Shown: positions 1 through 8,686, counted from the stretch's first letter. The stretch: 42,004 nt of DNA from CAYXZQ01 sp964469935 (GCA_964469935.1 CAYXZQ010000010.1:1-42004), one strand, 5' to 3'. Made by a program: numbers and translations. Notes: generated from the sequence alone by a model not told the origin.

Positions 1-252
1 CGACGCCTGCCAGCTACTGCGGAGACGGAACGTGCGATGATAATGAATCATGCTCGGTCTGCGCAGATGACTGCGGTGCTTGCCCGACGCCTGCCAGCTA
101 CTGCGGAGACGGAACGTGCGATGATAATGAATCATGCTCGGTCTGCGCAGATGACTGCGGTGCTTGCCCGACGCCTGCCAGCTACTGCGGAGACGGAACG
201 TGCGATGATAATGAATCATGCTCAAAATGCTCAGAAGATTGCGGTGCATGCA
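1..252 (+). repeat. 84-bp tandem repeat encoding Cys-rich 28-residue unit
   Basis: Bases 1-84 and 85-168 are identical. A third copy starts at 169 and matches for about 54 bases, then diverges around base 223. Because 84 is a multiple of three, the unit keeps the reading frame and adds 28 residues. The array is cut by the window start, so the copy number is unknown. Confidence 0.9.
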
Positions 253-896
253 ACACCAAGACATCAAATGGAAAAGGCAGCGGAGGAGGTGGAAAAAGCA
301 ATGGCAAAGGAAGTAGTAACAGCAACCAGCCTACCAAGATAACTTCCGACGTGACATCAGAACCCACTTCCACCTCAGAGACAGTGCCTGTTCAGGCTGT
401 CAAGACAATCGAAGCTAAAGAGAACAGCCCGGAGTTCACAACGCAGGCAGACGATGTCCTTGAGCTAAAAAACGACAACAGCAGCGAGACGATAAGCATA
501 TTGTCTGTGGGGGAGGAGAACCTGACCATAGGGATTGAAAATGAGACCTACGAATTCCAGGCTGGCCAGACAAGGTACTTCCACGGCATTGGCCTGAGGC
601 TGGATTCGATAAAGAACGGCAAGGGCGTGTTCACGCTGATGACCGAGTCGGACAGGAATGTGCCCGCCACTGAGGCACCTTCACCTATCCAGCAGGATGG
701 AATACAGGCTTCAACGGGTTCAGTCAAGAACAGGAGCGCGAAGGAAATCGTGGCGGTTCCGGCATTAGGGACAAGCAAAAAGACAGGATATATCCTGGCA
801 GCAGCGATATTCGGCATGATCGGGCTCATCAGCCTTTTGCTCTTCCGGAAAGGCGCGTACGGGTTCTCTGACCTGAAGAGAAAGATAATGAAATAA
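3..896 (+). CDS. Cysteine-rich repeat surface protein with C-terminal membrane anchor (5' end missing)
   Basis: The frame is open from the window edge, so only the C-terminal part (about 297 codons) is present. It starts with repeats of the form CGDGTCDDNESCS-x-C-x3-C-x2-C, six cysteines per 28-residue unit, followed by a Gly/Ser/Asn-rich linker (about residues 85-110). A Thr/Glu-rich region and a globular segment of about 100 residues come next. One hydrophobic helix near the C terminus (YILAAAIFGMIGLISLLLF) is followed by a basic tail ending KRKIMK. This is the layout of an exported protein held in the membrane by its C terminus, with disulfide-bonded or metal-binding repeats outside the cell. 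Repeats of this kind are common in surface proteins of DPANN archaea. I cannot name its ligand or function. An overlapping open frame in the same repeats (37-342) is a by-product of the 84-base period. Confidence 0.75.
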   Translation, partial: TPASYCGDGTCDDNESCSVCADDCGACPTPASYCGDGTCDDNESCSVCADDCGACPTPASYCGDGTCDDNESCSKCSEDCGACNTKTSNGKGSGGGGKSNGKGSSNSNQPTKITSDVTSEPTSTSETVPVQAVKTIEAKENSPEFTTQADDVLELKNDNSSETISILSVGEENLTIGIENETYEFQAGQTRYFHGIGLRLDSIKNGKGVFTLMTESDRNVPATEAPSPIQQDGIQASTGSVKNRSAKEIVAVPALGTSKKTGYILAAAIFGMIGLISLLLFRKGAYGFSDLKRKIMK

Positions 897-910
897 CAAG
901 AAAAAGACGC

Positions 911-1927
911 TCAGCTCCTGCCGAGCTCCTTGTCGATGATGTTCTCGTAATATTCGATGGGTTTGACACCCACTGCTTCCTGGCCGTCTATGAAGATGGT
1001 CGGCGAACCGCTGACCCCGCTGTCAAGCCCTTCCCTCAGTGATTTCTTGACATCCTCCAGATGGGACTGGTCGTCCACGCATGCATCGAATATGTTCCTG
1101 TCAAGTCCTACTGCCCATGCGATGTTCTTCAGGGAGTCATCCGTGACATTTCCCTGCTCTTTGAAAAGCCTGGTGATGAAATCCATGTGCTTGCCCTGGT
1201 CAGAGGCGCATTGGATCGCGTTCGAGACAGCCACGCTCTGCATTGACAACGGGAAATACCTGATAGACACAGTGAGATTGCCCTTATATTTATCCTTGAG
1301 AGCGATCAAAGTATTCCATTCCTCGCTGCTGTACTGGCACGTGAAATCCATGAATGCCTTCATCTCGACTGTCTTGTTGACAGCAGTCATGTTGGTCGTT
1401 GTCACAGGCGCTGTGTTGCCTGTAAAGACTTTCACGAGCACAAGAAGCAGGATGATGCAGACGACTCCTGCTATGATTATTACTTTGGAAAGTGTCGAAT
1501 CCTCTTCTTCATATTCGTCTTTCTCGGGCTTCTTTTTTGCCCTTGCGACTTTCTTCGCCTTTTTCTTCGCCTGCTTTTTCGGTTTAGGTTTAGGTTTAGG
1601 TTTGGCAACAGACTTCTCTTCGACTGTCTCAGGCTCTATTACAGTGAAGGCCTCTTCCTTAGCCTTGGGCTTTTGCCCCACCTTCGGTTCTGCCGGTTTC
1701 GGCTTCTCCTCTGCAGCTCTGGGCTTAGCCTCTTTCTTCTTCGGCGCTGCCTCGGCTCTCTCGCCAAGGATCTCAGTTATAATCTTCTTGCCTTCCTCGT
1801 CCTTCTTGGCCATCTGCTCGACGCTTGAGAGCCTTTCCTGTATCCGGGCCTTGCCTTTCTCAAACTCCTTATCGTCAATTATCCCAGCCTTGTAGGTCTT
1901 TGTCAGCTGTTCAAGCTCTTTGTCCAA
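911..1927 (-). CDS. Membrane-anchored DsbA/thioredoxin-fold protein with Lys/Pro-rich linker and CxxS active site
   Basis: 338 residues from a TTG start at 1927. No in-frame ATG lies between the upstream stop codon and this point, and a purine-rich stretch (GGAAAGG) precedes it. Residues 1-33 look like a SHOCT-type helical hairpin (LTKTYKAGIIDDKEFE). A long Lys/Ala/Pro/Glu-rich linker follows, then one membrane helix (about 150-172, VIIIAGVVCIILLLVLVKVF), then a thioredoxin-fold domain of the DsbA/Thioredoxin_4 type. The fold is shown by FMDFTCQYSSEEW, the later NAIQCASDQGKH motif and the cis-proline loop GVSGSPTIFIDG. The usual CxxC reads CQYS here, so the second active-site cysteine is absent. 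The domain should lie outside the membrane. Isomerase, reductase or structural roles are possible. Confidence 0.8.
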   Translation of the reverse strand: MDKELEQLTKTYKAGIIDDKEFEKGKARIQERLSSVEQMAKKDEEGKKIITEILGERAEAAPKKKEAKPRAAEEKPKPAEPKVGQKPKAKEEAFTVIEPETVEEKSVAKPKPKPKPKKQAKKKAKKVARAKKKPEKDEYEEEDSTLSKVIIIAGVVCIILLLVLVKVFTGNTAPVTTTNMTAVNKTVEMKAFMDFTCQYSSEEWNTLIALKDKYKGNLTVSIRYFPLSMQSVAVSNAIQCASDQGKHMDFITRLFKEQGNVTDDSLKNIAWAVGLDRNIFDACVDDQSHLEDVKKSLREGLDSGVSGSPTIFIDGQEAVGVKPIEYYENIIDKELGRS

Positions 1928-1990
1928 CCTTTCCTTTTGCGATAATGCTATTTTTCATCACCAGAAATACTATTGAGCAACAAAATCACA

Positions 1991-2003
1991 TCGTATATAA
2001 ATA
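1991..2003 (-). promoter_or_regulatory. TATA box for the DsbA-like gene
   Basis: Reverse strand reads ATTTATATACGA, about 65-75 bases upstream of the TTG start at 1927. That predicts a leader of roughly 40 bases. Confidence 0.4.
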
Positions 2004-2072
2004 ATTTTCTATTTTCAAGTAGATACGTACGGTAAGTCCATGATAGTTGTAAAACTTTAGGGGATAAGCAAA

Positions 2073-2083
2073 CTTTATATAAA
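2073..2083 (+). promoter_or_regulatory. TATA box for herA operon
   Basis: CTTTATATAAA lies about 26 bases upstream of the ATG at 2104, so the herA transcript should have little or no leader. Confidence 0.5.
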
Positions 2084-2103
2084 CAGCGGGATTCACCGGG
2101 ATC

Positions 2104-3663
2104 ATGACTAAAGGCCAGGTGATATCAGGGGAGTTCGGAAAGATCCTCATCAGGCAGAAATCCGGCAACGACATCGAGCTGGGCGAGCTCCTTGTCGCAG
2201 AGACCGGAGGGACAAAGATACTCCTGCAGGTGTACGACCTCCTCTACGGAAGCCAGGTGTCGAAGACGAACCTTGAGCTCATGAGCGGGCTCAAGCTCGA
2301 GGACGACAATGACCTTGAACTCATGGAGCCTGAGCTCCGCAACTACAACCTGGCACTGCTCAAGAGCCTGCTTGTGATCGAGAAAGGCCAGGCGAGGGTG
2401 TCTAAGTCCCTGCCGGGATTCTTCTCGACTGTAAGGGAAGTCAGGACTGACGACATATTCTTCCTCACCATGCCAAAGAACCCGCTATATCTCGGCAAGC
2501 TCAGGTCAGGCTCAAAGACAGTGGACGTCAAGGTCCATCTGGAAGGCGACAGCGTGCTCTCTGAGCATATTCTCATACCGGCCACGACAGGGAGGGGAAA
2601 GAGCAATCTCACCTCGTGCATACTCTGGGATCTCATAGACAAGGATTACTCGGGCGTCCTCGTGCTCGACCCTCATGACGAGTACTACGGCAGGAACTCG
2701 ACAGGGCTGAAGGACCATCCGGGCAAAGACAGGGTAGTATACTATTCGCCAAAGCCCCCGGCCGGCTGCAGGACCCTCAAGATAAACCTCAAAAACATCA
2801 GGCCCCAGCATTTCAACGGGGCAGTGCTCTGGACAGACGCTCAGAAAGAGGCACTCCAGGCCTCCTATAGGGAATTCGGAGAGGACTGGGTAGAGTCCCT
2901 GGTTCTTGAGAAAGAGATTAAAAATTTCCACGAAGCCACCCTCACTGTGGTCAGGAGACGGCTGCTTTCGCTTCTCAACCTGAGAGTCAAGGACGGAAAG
3001 GTGATCTCTGAAGGGGTCTTCGACATCCAGGCAGGGCAGTCGACAATTAAGGATATCTGCGAGGAGCTCGAGAAGGCAGGGACAGTGATTGTCGACACGT
3101 CGAATTTTTCAGGGGCGATAGAGATACTCATCGGCTCGCTGATCACAAGCGAGGCATTCTCGAGATACAGGAGATACAAGATCAGGGGTGAGCTCGGGGC
3201 AAAGCCGAACATATCTATAGTGCTTGAGGAGGCGCCCAGGGTGCTCGGAAAAGAGGTTCTTGAAAAAGGCCCGAACATCTTCTCGACAATCGCAAGGGAG
3301 GGAAGGAAATTCCGGGTCGGGCTGATTGCGATAACCCAGCTTCCGTCGCTCATACCGCGGCAGATTCTTGCGAACATGAACACGAAAATAATCCTCGGAA
3401 TCGAGATGGCGCCCGAGAGGCAGGCCATAATCGATTCTGCCAGCCAGGACCTGTCAGCTGATTCAAGGAGCCTGGCGTCACTCGATAAGGGCGAGGCTAT
3501 ACTGACGAGCAATTTCTCGAAATTCGCAATCCCTGTCAAGATACCTTTCTTTCCCGACGTGGTGAAAGAGACACAGAACAGGGTGAACAGGGAAAAATAT
3601 ATAAATGGATATTCCGGGATAAGGCTAGATGGGACTACCAAAAACAGCCGAGAGAAACATTGA
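2104..3663 (+). CDS. herA: HerA-family DNA translocase/helicase ATPase
   Basis: 519 residues, typical for archaeal HerA. The N-terminal HAS-barrel-like region (about 1-140) is followed by the RecA-like core. Walker A is ATTGRGKSN (about 160-168) and Walker B is VLVLDPHDEY (about 184-193). A later conserved block reads IAREGRKFRVGLIAITQLPSL, with EEAPR before it. In archaea HerA forms a hexameric ring that pumps DNA and works with the nuclease NurA and with Mre11-Rad50 in resecting double-strand breaks. Here it heads a set of three with a coiled-coil gene and mre11. No nurA is seen in the window. Its 3' end overlaps the next gene by 35 bases, which suggests coupled translation. Confidence 0.9.
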   Translation: MTKGQVISGEFGKILIRQKSGNDIELGELLVAETGGTKILLQVYDLLYGSQVSKTNLELMSGLKLEDDNDLELMEPELRNYNLALLKSLLVIEKGQARVSKSLPGFFSTVREVRTDDIFFLTMPKNPLYLGKLRSGSKTVDVKVHLEGDSVLSEHILIPATTGRGKSNLTSCILWDLIDKDYSGVLVLDPHDEYYGRNSTGLKDHPGKDRVVYYSPKPPAGCRTLKINLKNIRPQHFNGAVLWTDAQKEALQASYREFGEDWVESLVLEKEIKNFHEATLTVVRRRLLSLLNLRVKDGKVISEGVFDIQAGQSTIKDICEELEKAGTVIVDTSNFSGAIEILIGSLITSEAFSRYRRYKIRGELGAKPNISIVLEEAPRVLGKEVLEKGPNIFSTIAREGRKFRVGLIAITQLPSLIPRQILANMNTKIILGIEMAPERQAIIDSASQDLSADSRSLASLDKGEAILTSNFSKFAIPVKIPFFPDVVKETQNRVNREKYINGYSGIRLDGTTKNSREKH

Positions 3664-4426
3664 GCTTACCGGCGAGGACTTCAAGGACACAGGCGACATG
3701 GAGGCCCTCACAGAGGAGATAGGCAAGAGAATCGAGAACCAGGAGGACGAGATATCCAGGTTCTACAAGTTCTTCGAAGGATTCAAGCAGTGGGTCAGGC
3801 TCAATAAGCTGAGCATCAAGAGCACTGACAATTTCAAGGAGCTTGTCATCGAGAAGCTGGGCATCCTCGAGAAGCATATCGAAAAGACAAGGAGCCTCCT
3901 CGAGAACATACTGGCGCTTACAGAAGGTGAGGAGAGGCTTGATTCAAGGAAGATGTCCATCAAGCTTGACGTGGGGAGCGACTTTGACCAGGAGGTCGTC
4001 TTTGCAAGGCAGCTGAGGTTTCCCGGCGAGATCATCGAGATAGCAAAAGAGGTCTCGGCAGGACTGAAGAAGACCAGGGACAAGGCTGGAAAGGACCTCG
4101 AAGTCGTCAAGAAGACAGGGGAGCTCATCCAAAACATCCTCGGGATGCTGCAAAACATAACCGACAGCCTTGAAGACTTCGAAAAGCACATCAGGACAGC
4201 CCCCGACCTGAGCGAGCTCGAGCACAATCTCCAGCTTCTTTCAGCCGGCATCCAGAGCGAGAAGAACGCCTTCGAGAGGCTCGGGAAGTTCGAGCAGATC
4301 CATCTCAACATCCTGCTGAGCCTGTCTCAGGAAGAGAAGCGTGCGCTGAGCGAAGAGACCGCTTTCGCCGACAGCGAAAATAAGATTAAGCTCAGGGAGA
4401 CCTCTGAAAGTAAAGATTTAAATTAA
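3629..4426 (+). CDS. Coiled-coil protein between herA and mre11
   Basis: 265 residues, almost wholly predicted helical, rich in Glu/Lys/Leu with heptad-like spacing over about 20-110 and 130-240. No enzymatic motif or membrane segment is seen. Start at ATG 3629, inside the 3' end of herA; ATG 3698 is a possible internal alternative. I do not recognise a family. Its place between herA and mre11, where archaea usually keep rad50 or nurA, suggests that it takes part in the same DNA-end processing complex, but it has neither the Rad50 ATPase head motifs nor NurA nuclease motifs. This is inference from position only. Confidence 0.7.
   Translation: MGLPKTAERNIELTGEDFKDTGDMEALTEEIGKRIENQEDEISRFYKFFEGFKQWVRLNKLSIKSTDNFKELVIEKLGILEKHIEKTRSLLENILALTEGEERLDSRKMSIKLDVGSDFDQEVVFARQLRFPGEIIEIAKEVSAGLKKTRDKAGKDLEVVKKTGELIQNILGMLQNITDSLEDFEKHIRTAPDLSELEHNLQLLSAGIQSEKNAFERLGKFEQIHLNILLSLSQEEKRALSEETAFADSENKIKLRETSESKDLN
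4415..4426 (+). promoter_or_regulatory. TATA box for mre11
   Basis: GATTTAAATTAA, overlapping the 3' end of the coiled-coil gene, about 26 bases before the mre11 ATG at 4447. It suggests that mre11 also has its own leaderless transcript. Confidence 0.4.
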
Positions 4427-4446
4427 GTCCGGGATTTCTCATTCCC

Positions 4447-5652
4447 ATGAAATTTGTCCACATGGCAGACTGCCACATAGGGAGCTGGCGCGAGCCGAAG
4501 CTCAGACAGCTGACCACAGAGGCATTCCTTAAGGCCGTTGAGATAACTGTCACAGAGAAGGCAGATTTCATCCTCATTTCCGGCGACCTCTTCAACACGT
4601 CAATACCAGAGATAGAGAGCCTCAAGACAGTGGTAGGGAAGCTGAAGGAGCTCAAAGACAAGGGGATATCGGTCTACATCATCCCAGGCAGCCATGATTT
4701 CTCTCCGAGCGGAAAGACCATGCTTGACGTCCTTGAATCAGCTGGGCTCTGCAGGAATGTCGTGAGGGGAGCTGTGTCAGGCGACAGGCTCAGGCTCAGC
4801 TTCACCACTGACAGGACAGGAGCGAAGATAACAGGCATGCTCGGCAAGAAAGGGATGCTCGAGAAGAAGTTCTATGAGGACTTGGACAGGGAACCTCTCG
4901 AGAAGGAGAAGGGATTCAAGGTATTCATGCTACACACTGCGCTGACAGAGCTCAAGTCAAAGGAGCTGGAGAGCATGGACTCCGCCCCTGTCTCGCTCCT
5001 GCCGAAAGGCTTCGACTATTATGCCGCAGGCCATGTCCATGAGAGGATCGACAAGAAAGTTGAGGGCTACGGTAGGATAGTGTTCCCGGGACCCCTCTTC
5101 CCGAACAATTTCAGGGAGCTGGAATCCCTGAGATACGGGGGAATATACATCTATTCTGATGGAAAGGCTGAATTCAGGAAGATCGAGCTTCGCAGGGTGA
5201 CACCCATAGATCTTGAAGGCAGCTCGCCGGAGGAATTCGAGTCAGGGCTTCTGGGTCTAGCAAAAGATGGTGATTTCAAGGATGCAATAGTCCCAATCAG
5301 GCTCAGGGGGGCCCTTGCAACCGGCAAGGTGTCTGACATAGACTTCAAGACCATATTCGATGAATTCTATTCCAGGGGAGCATATTTCATGCTCAAGAAC
5401 ACATCAGGCGTCTCGTCAAAAGAGTTCGAGGAGATTAAGATACACGAGGAGAATGTCGAGGACATCGAGAGCGTGCTCATAGAGGAGCATCTCGGGAATC
5501 TGCCGGACATGAAGCTCGACGCGGCAAAGGAAAAAGAGCTGACAGAGAGGCTCATGCAGGCCATGCACATCGAGAAGAAGGAAGGCGAGAGGAACAGCGA
5601 TTTCGAGGAGAGGCTGATAAGCGGCGTGGACCAGGTGCTCAAGGGCGCCTGA
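4447..5652 (+). CDS. mre11: Mre11-type DNA double-strand break repair nuclease
   Basis: 401 residues, the normal size for archaeal Mre11. The calcineurin-like metallophosphoesterase motifs are all present: MADCHIG (D-x-H), ISGDLFN, IPGSHDF (GSHD in place of the common GNHD), HTALTELK and AGHVHER. The C-terminal 170 residues form the capping domain and a helical tail of the kind that binds Rad50. The protein cuts DNA ends with Mn2+ as exo- and endonuclease. It follows herA and the coiled-coil gene. The next gene is convergent and unrelated, so no rad50 accompanies it here. Confidence 0.9.
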   Translation: MKFVHMADCHIGSWREPKLRQLTTEAFLKAVEITVTEKADFILISGDLFNTSIPEIESLKTVVGKLKELKDKGISVYIIPGSHDFSPSGKTMLDVLESAGLCRNVVRGAVSGDRLRLSFTTDRTGAKITGMLGKKGMLEKKFYEDLDREPLEKEKGFKVFMLHTALTELKSKELESMDSAPVSLLPKGFDYYAAGHVHERIDKKVEGYGRIVFPGPLFPNNFRELESLRYGGIYIYSDGKAEFRKIELRRVTPIDLEGSSPEEFESGLLGLAKDGDFKDAIVPIRLRGALATGKVSDIDFKTIFDEFYSRGAYFMLKNTSGVSSKEFEEIKIHEENVEDIESVLIEEHLGNLPDMKLDAAKEKELTERLMQAMHIEKKEGERNSDFEERLISGVDQVLKGA

Positions 5653-5685
5653 AAGACAGGCAGAACATAGTTATCAAGGAATTCA

Positions 5686-6540
5686 TCACATTTCAGAAAG
5701 ACCAGGGAGGGGCAATTGCTCTCCTGGCTGTATCCCCATGGCGAACCTGTCCTCGATTGTCCTGAAGCCTTTTATGCTGCCGTCAGGTGACCTGACGCAT
5801 TCCCTGACATAAGGACAGTCGAGCGGTTTCCTTCCAAGCCCTAGGTCTGTGGCCATCAGCTGATGTTCCGGACATAATTTATACAGAAGCTCACCATTCT
5901 CATCCCTGATCTCATATTCATCGGCAAGTACAACCCTCATGCCGGACCTTGCTCTCATTCCCATATAGCCATTGAAAATTTCCATTATCTTTCCGGTGCT
6001 TTGATGCAATCTGACAGAGAGGGAAGGATTCTCGCTTTCATCGGTATCCGGCATCTGGAACCTGCTCCCATACCTTGCCTGCCATCTCAGCTGGAACCCA
6101 AAAGAACGGAACTTCTCATCAAACCCGATTACCTTTATGCCATTTTCCAGGTCTAAGTCAATCCATGTTGGCAGCTTCTGTGTGAATGACACTATGTCGC
6201 CTTTCCTGATCTCAAACCGTGAATACCCGAGCATCAGGGACATATCTCTCACGAAATGGCCAGTAAGATGCGAATATAACTGCGCATTTATATCTGCCAG
6301 ATAACTCATATCACCAGAATCATCCAGCATTCCATGGTAATCTTTTATCTCAGAGTAATTCGCCTGCAGGGCCAGAACCACCTTCATCCCGCAACCGAGC
6401 CCACAGCCATCCTTTGTGCACCGCAGGAAATCGTCTATGGGCAATGCCGGGATCGCGTACCCCTTGGTATCCATGACTTTGAGAATCTCATCAAGCTTCC
6501 TGATGTCCTTTCCCGAGATTTTCGCCCTGCGCTTTTTCAT
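5686..6540 (-). CDS. Unknown protein with clustered cysteines
   Basis: 284 residues from ATG 6540; an in-frame TTG lies 15 bases further upstream. No membrane helix or signal peptide is seen. Two cysteine groups stand out: CTKDGCGLGCG near residues 40-52, and CPEH with CPYVREC near the C terminus (about 230-255). These could hold zinc or an iron-sulfur cluster. I do not recognise the family. It ends 34 bases from the mre11 stop in convergent orientation and lies downstream of gatB on the same strand, behind its own TATA box, so it is probably a separate transcript. Confidence 0.65.
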   Translation of the reverse strand: MKKRRAKISGKDIRKLDEILKVMDTKGYAIPALPIDDFLRCTKDGCGLGCGMKVVLALQANYSEIKDYHGMLDDSGDMSYLADINAQLYSHLTGHFVRDMSLMLGYSRFEIRKGDIVSFTQKLPTWIDLDLENGIKVIGFDEKFRSFGFQLRWQARYGSRFQMPDTDESENPSLSVRLHQSTGKIMEIFNGYMGMRARSGMRVVLADEYEIRDENGELLYKLCPEHQLMATDLGLGRKPLDCPYVRECVRSPDGSIKGFRTIEDRFAMGIQPGEQLPLPGLSEM

Positions 6541-6630
6541 GAAATTTTCCAGCAAATTATCGCACCCGTCACTTCCTCTCCAAGAATTACTGGAGTCGCT
6601 TCACCCCTTCCATGAGAGTTAATCATGAAG

Positions 6631-6640
6631 AATATATAAG
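6631..6640 (-). promoter_or_regulatory. TATA box for the Cys-rich unknown gene
   Basis: Reverse strand CTTATATATT, just past the end of gatB. The distance to ATG 6540 predicts a leader of about 65 bases, long for this window. Confidence 0.4.
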
Positions 6641-6650
6641 CTTTTTGCTC

Positions 6651-8063
6651 TCACTTGATGAGCTTTATTATGAGCTTCCTGACCTCTGCCGGGTCAGCAG
6701 TCCCCTTGGTCTCCCTCATGACCTGGCCTATCAAAAAATTCAGGGACTTGACGTTTCCGGCCTTGAACTCCTCCACGGCTTTCTTGTTGGCGTCAACAGC
6801 TTTTTTGCAGAACTTCTCGAGCTCTCCTGAATCGGACACTGTCTTCAAACCTTCCTTATCAACGTAATCCCTGACATTGAAGGGCTTCTCCACAAGCTTC
6901 TCAAGCAATTTCTGGGCGACATTCTCTGTTATCTCTTTCTTCTCCACAAGGTCCAGGAGGTCGATGAGGTGGGTCTCGTCGATCTCAAGGTCCACGAAAT
7001 CCAGGTTGTTGTAGTTCATGACCCTTGCAAGCTCCCGCCTCAGCCATTTGGCTGCAAGCTTGGGGTCCACCTCCCTTGCAACTTTCTCGTAAAGCTCGGC
7101 AGCCTCGAGCTGTGAAGATATTATTGCAGCATCGTCCTTCGGAAGGCCGTATTCCTTGACGAATCTTGCGGTCTTCTGGTGCGCAAGCTCAGGGAGGGAC
7201 TCCCTTGCCTGTTCAATCATGTCTTTTGTTATTCTTGTAATCACGAGGTCGGGGTCGAATATGTAGCCGTAGTCCTCCTCTGTCTCCTTTGTCCTCAGGG
7301 GCCTGGTTATCCCCAGGGCGCTGTCCCAGGACCTTGTCTCCTGGATCAGCTTCTTGCCCTCGCGGACTTCCTTCTTCTGTCTGCTGACCTCGTAGCTGAG
7401 CGCCCTCTCGATCTCCTTGAACCCGGTTATGTTCTTTATCTCCACGCGCACGTACCCTGACTCTTTTATGGATACGTTCGCATCAGCCTTGATCACTGCA
7501 TCGTCCTGGTCGAATATGTCCAGGTATCTCAGTATGGATATCAGCTGCTTCATGAAATCCCGTGCCTCTCCCGGGCTTGATAGCTGCGGTTCCGTGACTA
7601 TCTCCGCCAGGGGGTTTCCGCTCCTGTTGTAGTCGACAAGCACGTGGCCTGACTTGTGCATGCCCGCCGGATGGACAAGGGATGCAGGGTCCTCCTCCAT
7701 GTGGATGCGCACAAGCCCTATCTCCCTGCCTGACGAGAGCCTGATGCTCCCGCCTGTCCCGAGTGGGATCTCGTACTGGCTTATCTGGTAGTTCTTCGAC
7801 ATGTCTGGGTAGAAATATGATTTCCTGGAGAACATCAGCTGTGTGGATACCTTGGAACCGACTGCAAGAGCAAGCTTTAGCGCATGCCCGACAGCTCTCC
7901 TGTTCAGCACGGGCTTGGAACCCGGATGGCCGAGGCAGACAGGGCATGTCCTGGAATTGGGAGCATCGTCACCAGTCCTTGCACAGCTGCAGAACAGTTT
8001 CGTCTTTGTCTTCAGTTCAGCATGGACTTCCAGCCCTATCACGATGTCTGTTGTGAATCCCAT
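6651..8063 (-). CDS. gatB: Asp/Glu-tRNA amidotransferase subunit B
   Basis: 470 residues, normal for GatB. The N terminus TDIVIGLEVHAELKTKTKLF is diagnostic. Zinc-binding cysteines sit at CSC and CPVC, and HMEEDPASLVH is the conserved kinase-like core motif. The C-terminal 140 residues match the YqeY/tail domain. GatB binds the misacylated tRNA and activates its side-chain carboxylate with ATP, and GatA delivers ammonia. It starts 2 bases after the maf stop, behind a GAGGAGA ribosome-binding site. It is the last gene of the gatC-gatA-acetyltransferase-maf-gatB operon. With a non-discriminating AspRS it would make Asn-tRNA; archaea use GatDE for Gln-tRNA. Confidence 0.95.
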   Translation of the reverse strand: MGFTTDIVIGLEVHAELKTKTKLFCSCARTGDDAPNSRTCPVCLGHPGSKPVLNRRAVGHALKLALAVGSKVSTQLMFSRKSYFYPDMSKNYQISQYEIPLGTGGSIRLSSGREIGLVRIHMEEDPASLVHPAGMHKSGHVLVDYNRSGNPLAEIVTEPQLSSPGEARDFMKQLISILRYLDIFDQDDAVIKADANVSIKESGYVRVEIKNITGFKEIERALSYEVSRQKKEVREGKKLIQETRSWDSALGITRPLRTKETEEDYGYIFDPDLVITRITKDMIEQARESLPELAHQKTARFVKEYGLPKDDAAIISSQLEAAELYEKVAREVDPKLAAKWLRRELARVMNYNNLDFVDLEIDETHLIDLLDLVEKKEITENVAQKLLEKLVEKPFNVRDYVDKEGLKTVSDSGELEKFCKKAVDANKKAVEEFKAGNVKSLNFLIGQVMRETKGTADPAEVRKLIIKLIK

Positions 8064-8065
8064 TT

Positions 8066-8677
8066 TCAGTCTCCTCGTGCCCTAACCTTATTGTTCATTT
8101 CTATGACATCCTTGCCTGATGCCTCATCGATCATCTTTCTTGCCTTTTCTACAGGCAGGCCGAGGATGTTGTTCCACGAGCCTTTCACTCTTCCCACGAA
8201 GCTCTCGAACTCAGGGTCGGTTATGCAGTACGCGCCTGCCTTGCCCCTGTACTTTCCTGATGCGATGTACTGCTGCAGGACATCCTCTGACACATGCTTC
8301 AGTGTGACCTCTGAGCAGTCCGAGTCCTGCAGGAGCTTTCCTGTACTGGTATTTATGACGCAAAGCCCCGTATATACCTTATGGGTCCTGCCGAGAAGCA
8401 TCCTCATGGTCCTGTAGGCTTCCTCTTCTGTCTTTTGCTGGCCTATCTCCCTGCCGTCAAACCATACGAAAGTGTCAGCAGCGATAACAATGGAATCCCT
8501 GTGCCTCCCTGCGACCGCCATAGCCTTTCTTCTGGCTATCTCCATGACCCGCTTCCCGGGGTCGGCTATCTCACGGGCATCCTCGTCTATCATGCTCGGG
8601 TCTATGGTTATCTCATAGCCGTTCTCCTCGAGTATGGCTTTTCTCCGCGGTGATTTCGATGCGAGTATCAGTTCCAT
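8066..8677 (-). CDS. maf: Maf-family nucleotide pyrophosphatase
   Basis: 203 residues. The N terminus LILASKSPRRKAIL is the Maf signature. IVIAADTFVW carries the catalytic Asp, and the motifs GRTHKVYTG and GKAGAYCI follow. Maf proteins hydrolyse non-canonical or modified NTPs to NMP and pyrophosphate, which protects nucleic acids and may restrain division. It is translated within the gat operon, 9 bases after the acetyltransferase gene and 2 bases before gatB. Confidence 0.9.
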   Translation of the reverse strand: MELILASKSPRRKAILEENGYEITIDPSMIDEDAREIADPGKRVMEIARRKAMAVAGRHRDSIVIAADTFVWFDGREIGQQKTEEEAYRTMRMLLGRTHKVYTGLCVINTSTGKLLQDSDCSEVTLKHVSEDVLQQYIASGKYRGKAGAYCITDPEFESFVGRVKGSWNNILGLPVEKARKMIDEASGKDVIEMNNKVRARGD

Positions 8678-8686
8678 CCTTTCACT

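Noticed and set aside
37..342. Open frame of 101 residues in the 84-bp repeats
   Set aside because: It is the wrong frame of the same repeats. The frame encoding CGDGTCDDNESC units joins the downstream membrane-anchored protein and has the conserved cysteines.
957..1895. 312-residue forward frame opposite the DsbA-like gene
   Set aside because: Antisense shadow with Ser/Phe-rich composition. The reverse strand encodes a clear thioredoxin-fold domain.
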